From Candidatus Moraniibacteriota bacterium (lineage in GTDB: Bacteria; Patescibacteriota; Minisyncoccia; CAIUEV01), in contig VGKB01000004.1 of the NCBI GenBank assembly GCA_016867255.1, forward strand, positions 1-33,007: a stretch of 33,007 nucleotides of DNA, read 5' to 3'. Each line of letters begins with the position of its first letter. Position 1 is the stretch's first letter. The notes beneath the pieces were generated by a model. It made no database searches. It was not told the DNA's origin and was given only the letters and a program-made list of their open reading frames with translations. The position numbers and the translations under genes were made by a program. This document shows positions 8,630 to 15,800 of this stretch, piece after piece.

Positions 8630-8659
8630 TTGACAAAAGCAAAATTTATATTGCATAGT
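8630..8659 (+). promoter_or_regulatory. Candidate sigma70-type promoter for the LeuRS-like gene
   Basis: TTGACA (8630-8635), 18-nt spacer, CATAGT (8654-8659). Confidence 0.35.
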
Positions 8660-8750
8660 ATATTAAACCTGATAAGGTCGTTCCTTAAAAAACAAGCTCC
8701 TATACCTAGTGACGGAGCTTTAGACAAATCTATTTCAGAGGAGAACCGTC

Positions 8751-10670
8751 ATGTACGATTTCAAGAGAGCCGAGGCTTTTTGGCAAGAGTTTTGGGAAAG
8801 GGAACATCTGTTCGATATGCCACAGAACGAATCTCGTGAAAAGTTCTATGTGCTGGGAATGTATGCTTACCCTTCCGGAGACGCTCACATGGGACACGTC
8901 CGAAATTATACAATCACAGACGTTATTGCCCGCTACAAAAGAATGAATGGGTGCAACGTTCTTCACCCCACAGGATGGGACGCATTTGGACTGCCGACCG
9001 AAAATGCTGCTTTCAAGAGAAACATTGAACCGCAGAAGTGGAATACTGAATGTACCGCCAAGATGAAGCAGCAGTTCCAAAAACTGGGATTCAGTTATGA
9101 CTGGGACAAGGTCATCGATACTTCTCATCCGGAATATTATCATTGGACACAATGGCTACTCATCCGGTTCTGGGAGAAAGGTCTTCTTTATCGAGATATC
9201 AGAGAAGTTAATTGGTGCCCAAGCTGCAACACAGTGCTCGCTAATGAACAGGTCGAGAATGGAAAATGTGAACGATGTAAAAGTGTTGTCATTCCAAAAA
9301 AGACAACACAGTGGTTTCTGAAGACGACGGCTTACGCTAATCGTTTAACAGAGGACCTCAATTTGTTGAAGGATTGGCCACCTCGAGTCATTGCGATGCA
9401 ACGTAATTGGATTGGTAAACAAAAAGACGGCTCTTTCCGTCTGCGTGATTGGTGTGTATCACGCCAACGCTATTGGGGGGCACCTATCCCTTTCGTGATC
9501 TGTCCTAAGTGTGGGATTAGGCCCGTTCCTGACCAGGAATTACCAGTCAAGTTGCCATTGGGAGTAGATATTACGCCCGGTTGGCCTCCTCCTTTAGCAA
9601 GAATCCCGTCATTTGTTGAGACAACTTGTCCAAAGTGTGGAGGCGCTGCGGAGAGAGCGACCGATGTGCTTGACACATTTGTCTTCTCCGCATGGTACTT
9701 TCTCCGATTTACTGATCCGCACAACACAAAAGCCCCGTTTGATAGTAAGTGGCAAAGCTACTGGATGGATGTTGACTTATACGTCGGTGGAGTGGAGCAT
9801 GCAACGGTGCATCTGATTTATGCCCGTTTCTTTCACAAGGTTCTGTATGACCTCGGGCTAGTCGACCGCCCAGAACCTTTTAAACGATTATTTGTTCAGG
9901 GGATGGTGTGTCTCAAAGGTGAAAAAATGTCCAAATCGAAGGGCAACATTGTGACACCAGTCGAGATACTCGACCAATTCGGGGCTGATGCCTTGCGAGC
10001 CTACATCCTTTTTGTAGGTCCTCCTGAGTTAGACGTCGATTGGCAGGATAACGGCATTCGTGGTTGCCACCGGTTCGTGGAAAGAATGTACTCTGTGCTC
10101 ACCAGAGTATCAGAACAGCACTTTCAAAAGGATTGGCGTCGGCTGATTACTCGAGAACAGTTGGCAGATGCCGATATTCAATTCCGTGGTCATGTTCATC
10201 GCACCATCTCTCGGATAACAGAAACGATTGAAAAAACCTACCACTTCAATACGGTGATTTCAGCTTTTATGGAGGTGCTGAATAACTTCGAGGAGTATCT
10301 GAAGACATCAGTAAACCCAGTAGTAGTAAGTGAAGCGGTGGAGATCTTAACCTTGGTACTTTCCCCTTTTGTCCCACATCTGGCTGAAGAGGTCTGGCGA
10401 AATTCTTTGGGCCAGTCTAATAGTGTTTGCGTCCAGCGGTGGCCTAGTTACGAACCTTCATTGGCTTTCCAAGGAGATTTCCAGATAATAATTCAAGTCA
10501 ACGGGAAGAAAAAGGGCGTTCTGGACTATGATGACAACCAAAGACCTTCGAAAGAAGAAGTTGAAGAATCCGCTCTCAAATTTCTCCGAAATAAAGAAGT
10601 GGTTCTTTCTGAAGGTGCGCGTTTGATCTATGTTCCAAACCGTGTAATAAACTTTATTACCAAAAAATAA
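8751..10670 (+). CDS. Leucyl-tRNA synthetase-like protein lacking the CP1 editing domain, 639 aa
   Basis: SD gaggag; HMGH (HIGH) and KMSKS signatures; Zn CPSC...CERC; text runs NWIGK-QKDGS-FRLRDWCVSRQRYWG, where an editing domain is normally inserted; C-terminal VNGKKKGVLDYDD...IYVPNRVINFITKK matches the LeuRS C-terminal domain. Confidence 0.9.
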   Translation: MYDFKRAEAFWQEFWEREHLFDMPQNESREKFYVLGMYAYPSGDAHMGHVRNYTITDVIARYKRMNGCNVLHPTGWDAFGLPTENAAFKRNIEPQKWNTECTAKMKQQFQKLGFSYDWDKVIDTSHPEYYHWTQWLLIRFWEKGLLYRDIREVNWCPSCNTVLANEQVENGKCERCKSVVIPKKTTQWFLKTTAYANRLTEDLNLLKDWPPRVIAMQRNWIGKQKDGSFRLRDWCVSRQRYWGAPIPFVICPKCGIRPVPDQELPVKLPLGVDITPGWPPPLARIPSFVETTCPKCGGAAERATDVLDTFVFSAWYFLRFTDPHNTKAPFDSKWQSYWMDVDLYVGGVEHATVHLIYARFFHKVLYDLGLVDRPEPFKRLFVQGMVCLKGEKMSKSKGNIVTPVEILDQFGADALRAYILFVGPPELDVDWQDNGIRGCHRFVERMYSVLTRVSEQHFQKDWRRLITREQLADADIQFRGHVHRTISRITETIEKTYHFNTVISAFMEVLNNFEEYLKTSVNPVVVSEAVEILTLVLSPFVPHLAEEVWRNSLGQSNSVCVQRWPSYEPSLAFQGDFQIIIQVNGKKKGVLDYDDNQRPSKEEVEESALKFLRNKEVVLSEGARLIYVPNRVINFITKK

Positions 10671-10708
10671 TAATGTAATCGAGGAGAACAAGAGATTGCT
10701 CTCTCACA

Positions 10709-10740
10709 GGACAGTTATGAGATAACTGTCCCTTTTTATT
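10709..10740 (+). terminator. Strong hairpin terminator
   Basis: GGACAGTTAT-GAG-ATAACTGTCC perfect 10-bp stem followed by CTTTTTATTATT. Confidence 0.85.
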
Positions 10741-10766
10741 ATTAAATGCAATATTTGTATCAAAAT

Positions 10767-10802
10767 AAAAAGAGGGTAATAAATATTTCTTACCCTCTTT
10801 TC
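10767..10802 (-). terminator. Hairpin terminator for the amidohydrolase gene (bidirectional look)
   Basis: AAAAGAGGGTAA...TTACCCTCTTTT. Confidence 0.7.
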
Positions 10803-10820
10803 TCTCCATAACTTATTTCT

Positions 10821-11840
10821 TCAAAAGAAGTACACATTTTTAGCATTTTTGAAAAAAATGGAGTCAAGTACCGATTTGCATCTAGGATACATTTTTTCAA
10901 TGGCTTCCCGTAACGATAAGAGAGCTTGCCAATGTAGATGAGTGGCGTTTTTAGCTAAATATCCATACTCAACATATTCATTGTAATCTACCCAATGATA
11001 TGGATAAGCACTCGCCATTCTTTCCCCAAGTTGTGGGTTTTGGTATAAAATCCCCCTGATCATATTTATTGGCGCATCAGTTCCAAAAAGCAATCGTTCA
11101 TAACCAAAAACTTTCAAAGCAGAGCCTATTATAAGGCTTGAAATAACTAGTGCTGTGTCAAAAAACAGGTTTGGATATTTCTTGATCTCCCGATAATCTT
11201 TTTCGATGTTTTTGGATTCGTAAGATGGTACTCCCAAATGAGCAAGTACTACAATAAGTTTTGGAAAATCAATCATCAACTGTTTAACTTCGTTAGTAAT
11301 CTCCTCAATTCGTCTTGGAAGGTGGAGAATTATGGGAGTTTTGTTGTTTTGGCAAAATTCTAAGATTTCTGGACGGAAAAAATCGTAGATATGGCTATAT
11401 GGCGGAAAAGTTTGCCAGGGATACATTTTCAAAGCTGCACATTTTGAGGATTTTATAGCTTTTACTGTATAATCAACTTCATCTGGGATTCCCATAATAG
11501 CAAATCGATCGGGCTGGTTTATCTGTTTCTTGAAATACTTATTTGATGAATAGAAGTCAATTCCAACAAAAGGACATGGAATAAAAAGGGATTTAACAAA
11601 TCTTCCTGGAAAAAGAATCTGATTTAATTTAGTTGACTTTTTTAAATCAAAGTCTAAAAAAGTTGATGCTGGATGACTTAAGAGAAAATCATGACTCGTA
11701 ATAAGGTTGGGAACATTGATGTGAGAATGTGAATCAATAATTTTTTCTGGGAGCCAATATAACAATTGTTCTCTTAGTTTAACTTCGCTTCTAGTTAAGG
11801 AAAAAGAGTATTTCTCATAATTCCATTTTAACTTTTCCAT
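10821..11840 (-). CDS. Amidohydrolase-family metal-dependent hydrolase (TIM barrel)
   Basis: IIDSHSHIN, IILHLPRR, IVVLAHLG, RLLFGTDAPINMI. Confidence 0.82.
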   Translation of the reverse strand: MEKLKWNYEKYSFSLTRSEVKLREQLLYWLPEKIIDSHSHINVPNLITSHDFLLSHPASTFLDFDLKKSTKLNQILFPGRFVKSLFIPCPFVGIDFYSSNKYFKKQINQPDRFAIMGIPDEVDYTVKAIKSSKCAALKMYPWQTFPPYSHIYDFFRPEILEFCQNNKTPIILHLPRRIEEITNEVKQLMIDFPKLIVVLAHLGVPSYESKNIEKDYREIKKYPNLFFDTALVISSLIIGSALKVFGYERLLFGTDAPINMIRGILYQNPQLGERMASAYPYHWVDYNEYVEYGYLAKNATHLHWQALLSLREAIEKMYPRCKSVLDSIFFKNAKNVYFF

Positions 11841-11967
11841 TGCTTATCTCCTTTTTAAAGAACAGTTATTTGGATAGATTTATTTATCCAAACTTAATTA
11901 TTATGTAACATAAGTTTATTTTAAATCAAGTAAAACAAACACATGATTATACGGTTTTCTGACGTTG

Positions 11968-11982
11968 GCTCTGGGGGCCGGA
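11968..11982 (-). repeat. Duplicate of the tRNA-Asn 3' end with flank (gctctgggggccgga)
   Basis: Identical 15-mer at 12160-12174 at the 3' end of the intact tRNA. Confidence 0.7.
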
Positions 11983-12128
11983 GTCTCACGTCCCCCGCCA
12001 TTCGGCGGGGTCTCAATAGGGCTTCCGCCCTCTTGTCCTCGTCGTTACACTCCTCAGTCACCCCGAACGGGGAAAATACTTTTCCCCGACCCCCTTTGGT
12101 TCGAATCGTGACCCCAAAACAAAACAAA

Positions 12129-12158
12129 AAATCCCGCCATAAGGCGGGGATTTTTGTT
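12129..12158 (-). terminator. Terminator of tRNA-Asn
   Basis: ATCCCGCC-ATAA-GGCGGGGAT; minus strand has T-runs after the stem. Confidence 0.7.
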
Positions 12159-12161
12159 TGC

Positions 12162-12232
12162 TCTGGGGGCCGGATTCGAACCGGCGACCAAGTGGTTAAC
12201 AGCCACCTGCTCTACCACTGAGCTACCCCAGA
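12162..12232 (-). tRNA. tRNA-Asn (GTT), CCA not encoded
   Basis: Minus strand TCTGGGGTAGCTCAGTGGTAGAGCAGGTGGCTGTTAACCACTTGGTCGCCGGTTCGAATCCGGCCCCCAGA; 7-bp acceptor stem, GGTGG/CCACT anticodon stem, loop CTGTTAA. Confidence 0.95.
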
Positions 12233-12281
12233 ATGATAGATAATTTATAAACCATGATTTGAATCTAGGAAAGACAGTCTC

Positions 12282-12359
12282 TCCGCCTGCGGCGGACCTG
12301 CTCCCCGCCCGACTGGACGACGCCAGTCGTTCGGGCGGGTACCACTGAGCTACCCCAGA
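12282..12359 (-). pseudogene. tRNA-Asn 5'-half fragment split by palindromic insertions
   Basis: Minus strand TCTGGGGTAGCTCAGTGGTA + CCCGCCCGAACGACTGGCGTCGTCCAGTCGGGCGGG + GAGCAGGT + CCGCCGCAGGCGG; the first and third blocks are contiguous in the intact tRNA. Confidence 0.75.
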
Positions 12360-12604
12360 AATTATAGAACCTGAAACATGAAACAGTCTCTTCTTATCGG
12401 AGTAAATCTAAGCCCCGGGTTACTGCTTAAGATGGTAACAAAAAGCCAACTCTTTGACGAGAGCGCACTGCTAAGATAAATCAAAAAATGGGAATTGTAA
12501 ACCCTATGTCAGGGGGTTTGTGGAATACTGTGCAAGATAATTTACTGCGAAACTTGTGGCTTTAGGACGGGGCAAATATCTGTAAGCGACGCATAATATT
12601 AAAG

Positions 12605-12632
12605 TTGACAACGTTTTCATTTAAGGTAAAAT
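12605..12632 (+). promoter_or_regulatory. Sigma70-type promoter for the 12703 gene
   Basis: TTGACA (12605-12610), 16-nt spacer, TAAAAT (12627-12632). Confidence 0.55.
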
Positions 12633-12702
12633 AGTTATAAGAAAAATTTAGACGGGTCTTTTGCCTTTTCATTTAACAAAAATAAATATCTAAAACAAAA
12701 AC

Positions 12703-13746
12703 ATGCAAAAAACAACAACTCTGTTGGGAGCAATGGTGTTTGTATCCGGGTTGTTTTTCACGGGGAATGCGTTGGCTTTTGACAATCCCGACGAAGACGA
12801 CATTTTCTGGGAGACTTTAAGCGCGATGGACAACCCTAATGATGTGGATGGCTGCAAAGCGAAAATTGACGAGCTGTGGGCATCGGGAGAACTAAACAGA
12901 TATGATGTGGAAAGAAGGAGAGAAGCCGGACAGACCGTTCCCGACTCTGAATTGTATGATATGAGCGAAGGACATCGGGTGTCTATGACCGCGGGCTATT
13001 ACAATTCTTGCGAAGGATTGGACGAGGGCTTTGAAATAATGCGTAGCTCTATGGAGCAATACGGCAAAACTTCCAATATTTGGGATATGGCCGACTGGCA
13101 CAATGTAACCGGTTTGTATTTCCAAAGCGCGGGAGAAGGAAGAATTGATTTTACCAGAACATTGGATTTTATGTCTTACCGCTTTCAGATTTTTATGCAA
13201 AACCTCCCCAATTTGTTGGTTTTCCAAGATGGATATATCAGTTTGAACGCCGAAATGGTTTCAGAGCTCAAGAACTATGGGGCGGTACTCACGATGTACG
13301 GTTTGAATTTCTCGGAAACCCCGGATATTTATGTTGACGGAGTGTTGGCCGATTCTTCCGATGTGAGTGACATCACATATGATTCCGGCGCCGGAACGCT
13401 TTCCTTTACCGCCAGCCACTTCAGCTCCTATCGAGCAGTAACCAAGGGATCCAAACAAAGCGTGATGAAACTAACCGGGACTACCAAAAAGAGCATCAAG
13501 TATAACGCGAGGAAAAGCACGTTTAAGGTGAAAGCGAAAGGGAAAGGGCTAAGGAAATCAGGTACTTCTACCATCTGTCGGCTGGGCTTCACTGAAGCTA
13601 CCAAGGTTAGTGTTTCCAAAAAAGGGAAGAGCGTGGTTTGCGTCTTCCCGATGAGCGAATTTTCCCAGACCGGCTATTATCCCCTCACGATTTCCATATC
13701 CGGAAAGGGCGAGGTATCCCGCCAAAACGCAATTAGAATCAAGTAA
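12703..13746 (+). CDS. Secreted hypothetical protein with signal peptide
   Basis: MQKTTTLLGAMVFVSGLFFTGNALAF signal peptide; basic Ig-like C-terminal segment. Confidence 0.8.
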   Translation: MQKTTTLLGAMVFVSGLFFTGNALAFDNPDEDDIFWETLSAMDNPNDVDGCKAKIDELWASGELNRYDVERRREAGQTVPDSELYDMSEGHRVSMTAGYYNSCEGLDEGFEIMRSSMEQYGKTSNIWDMADWHNVTGLYFQSAGEGRIDFTRTLDFMSYRFQIFMQNLPNLLVFQDGYISLNAEMVSELKNYGAVLTMYGLNFSETPDIYVDGVLADSSDVSDITYDSGAGTLSFTASHFSSYRAVTKGSKQSVMKLTGTTKKSIKYNARKSTFKVKAKGKGLRKSGTSTICRLGFTEATKVSVSKKGKSVVCVFPMSEFSQTGYYPLTISISGKGEVSRQNAIRIK

Positions 13747-13855
13747 TTGAGCTGAGAATTTGTTTTAGCGCTTTAGAAGAACAATAGATGTTTCCCCTAT
13801 ACAATTGGGTATAGTTATTTTATAGTCTGAGTTACCGTACGTTTCCTAAACTTTG

Positions 13856-14821
13856 GCTATGAAATATTTTGCTAAAGTGGTTTTGTTTTTTTTAATTGCC
13901 GCGGCTGGCTTTGTCTTGTTGCGCTATTTTAACTGGTTTACGCCGAAAGAGCCCTTAGACTTTTCCGGAGAAAAAACGGTTACCGTGAGTGACAACGGCT
14001 TGGAGCATAAAATGACTACCAAGGCCCCCGATGTCGGCGCGGCGCTAACGGAAAATAACATTCAAACGGGAGAAAAAGATGAAATTATCCCGCCGCGGGA
14101 GACGGCGGTTTTTCCCGGCATGAATATTATCATCAACCGGCAGGCGCGGGTGAAAATTTACGCGGACGGAAAAGTTTTAGAAAAAACTACTTTAACTAAA
14201 ACTGTTTCCGCCGCGCTGGCGGAGAGTGATATCGCCCTGGGCCACGCGGACGAGGCGGATCCGCACCCGGAAACCCGGTTAAGCGACGGTCTGGAGATAA
14301 AAATAACCAGGGTCAATACCGAGGAAATTACCGAAGAGGAGCCGATTGATTTTGAAACGGTGGAGAAAAAAGACAAGCAAGTTGATTGGGGCTTAAAGAA
14401 AATTACCAAAGAAGGGGAAAAGGGTGTGCGGGAAGTTAGCTACAAAATAACCTACAAAAACGGCAAGGAAACCAAAAGGGTCAAATTGGCTTCAAAAATA
14501 ACCAAAAAACCGGTGGCAGAAGTCGTGAGCATCGGCACCCGGCTTAATATTGGGAAGAGCAAGACGGGAATTGCCAGCTGGTATAACGCGGATCTTGATG
14601 AGTGCGCTTCCCGCGACCACCCTCCCGGCACCTGGCTGCGGGTTACCAGCATTGCAAACGGCAAACAGGTTTTTGTCCGGGTGGCCGGCTACGGGCCCCA
14701 AGAAGGCACGGGGAAACTCATTGATCTGGATAACAAGTCGTTCAAACAAATCGCGTCTTTAGGACAGGGGGTAGTGAGGGTAAAAGTGGAGGAAATTTTA
14801 AACAAGAATTTTAAACCGTAA
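13856..14821 (+). CDS. Membrane-anchored DUF348 (x2)-G5-DPBB (RlpA/Rpf-like) cell-wall protein
   Basis: TM MKYFAKVVLFFLIAAAGFVLLRYF; ubiquitin-like DUF348 repeats; G5-like segment VREVSYKITYKNGKETKRVKLASKITKKPVAEVVSIGT; C-terminal TGIASWYN...FVRVAGYGP. Confidence 0.78.
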   Translation, partial: AMKYFAKVVLFFLIAAAGFVLLRYFNWFTPKEPLDFSGEKTVTVSDNGLEHKMTTKAPDVGAALTENNIQTGEKDEIIPPRETAVFPGMNIIINRQARVKIYADGKVLEKTTLTKTVSAALAESDIALGHADEADPHPETRLSDGLEIKITRVNTEEITEEEPIDFETVEKKDKQVDWGLKKITKEGEKGVREVSYKITYKNGKETKRVKLASKITKKPVAEVVSIGTRLNIGKSKTGIASWYNADLDECASRDHPPGTWLRVTSIANGKQVFVRVAGYGPQEGTGKLIDLDNKSFKQIASLGQGVVRVKVEEILNKNFKP

Positions 14822-14914
14822 AAAGGTCAGGAAAAAAGGAAGAGAGAAAATAATCTTTGTTCTAATCAGCGCAGGCGGAAGAGGCCTTACAATAAAATTT
14901 TGCGCAAAATGAGT

Positions 14915-15721
14915 TCAGTTCAGCCCGTATTTTTTCTTGATTTTGTTGAATTTTTTGTTGCTTTTTTTGCCCAGTTTTCCCTGAAACCACTTGTCGTAGT
15001 ATTTTTTATATTTCTGGGCGTCTTGGTAGTCTTTTTTGGGGCTGAATTCGCGGCCGGTGGGAGTAAGATCCTCCAGGATATAATCGCCGGTGTAGCGGCT
15101 GGCCATAGTGTTGTAGGTGATGATGCGGCGGGAGGTGCTTTCAATAAAACAATAGCCCGTACCCTTATAGCTGTATTTGGCGGGACAACGGAGCGCCGCC
15201 ACGTCGTGGGATTCCTCAGGAAAAAGGAAAACTCCGGCGGAATAGCCCAACTCGGTGAGCAAAAAAGCGATCAGATAGGAATTTTCACTGCAAATTTGCT
15301 TGTTGTCATAAAGCACTTCATAAGGATAGCGCAGGTGGGGATTGCCGCCCGCCTCAATCTCGTCGCTTTTATCCCAGTCGTAAGGAATATTTTGGGCAAG
15401 ACTTACGGCAATACGCGCCTGGTCGTCAACTTTCTTTGCCTCGGCCTGGATGGCGGCTATGAGTGGGGCCAGAGCCGCTTTTTGGGTGGCTTCGGTGATG
15501 ATCGGCCGGTCTCTTTCGGTGATAGAGGAACAGGTGGGGCAAGCCAGGCGGGGAATGTTATAAATGTAATTGTAAGTGCCGGAATCAAGATTAACGTTGA
15601 TATTTCCTCTTTTCCCTTTCAAGACGTAACTAAAGGAACGGGTGAGGGTTTCCGCTTGGGAATAGCCGGGCAATGCAAAACTAAGCGCCACGAGAAATCC
15701 GATGATTTTTTTAGGGGTCAT
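14915..15721 (-). CDS. Secreted transglutaminase-like protein
   Basis: Signal peptide; KQICSENSYLIAFLLTELGY (Cys) and EESHDVAAL (His). Confidence 0.7.
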   Translation of the reverse strand: MTPKKIIGFLVALSFALPGYSQAETLTRSFSYVLKGKRGNINVNLDSGTYNYIYNIPRLACPTCSSITERDRPIITEATQKAALAPLIAAIQAEAKKVDDQARIAVSLAQNIPYDWDKSDEIEAGGNPHLRYPYEVLYDNKQICSENSYLIAFLLTELGYSAGVFLFPEESHDVAALRCPAKYSYKGTGYCFIESTSRRIITYNTMASRYTGDYILEDLTPTGREFSPKKDYQDAQKYKKYYDKWFQGKLGKKSNKKFNKIKKKYGLN

Positions 15722-15800
15722 TTTTTACTGTTTATTTTTATTTTTTTATTCAATAATTTATGTAACCTCCGTATATTTTAATTAATCCTAAAATAAAAAT

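Noticed and set aside
8640-8750. T-box riboswitch ahead of the LeuRS-like gene
   Set aside because: Leader is too short and lacks an AGGGTGGnACCGCG-like T-box sequence.
4298-11840. A microcin-like precursor peptide gene inside the aaRS cluster
   Set aside because: Looked for a short ORF with its own RBS; none could be supported, though a very short one could be missed.
11943-12221. 92-aa ORF overlapping the tRNA (SGGRIRTGDQVVNSHLLYH)
   Set aside because: Typical spurious translation through the antisense strand of a tRNA; tRNA call is far stronger.
12282-12359. Second functional tRNA gene
   Set aside because: Anticodon and T arms do not fold acceptably and the 3' acceptor strand is absent.
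14900-15781. 293-aa + strand ORF
   Set aside because: Antisense to the transglutaminase-like gene, which has a signal peptide and catalytic motifs; low-complexity translation.
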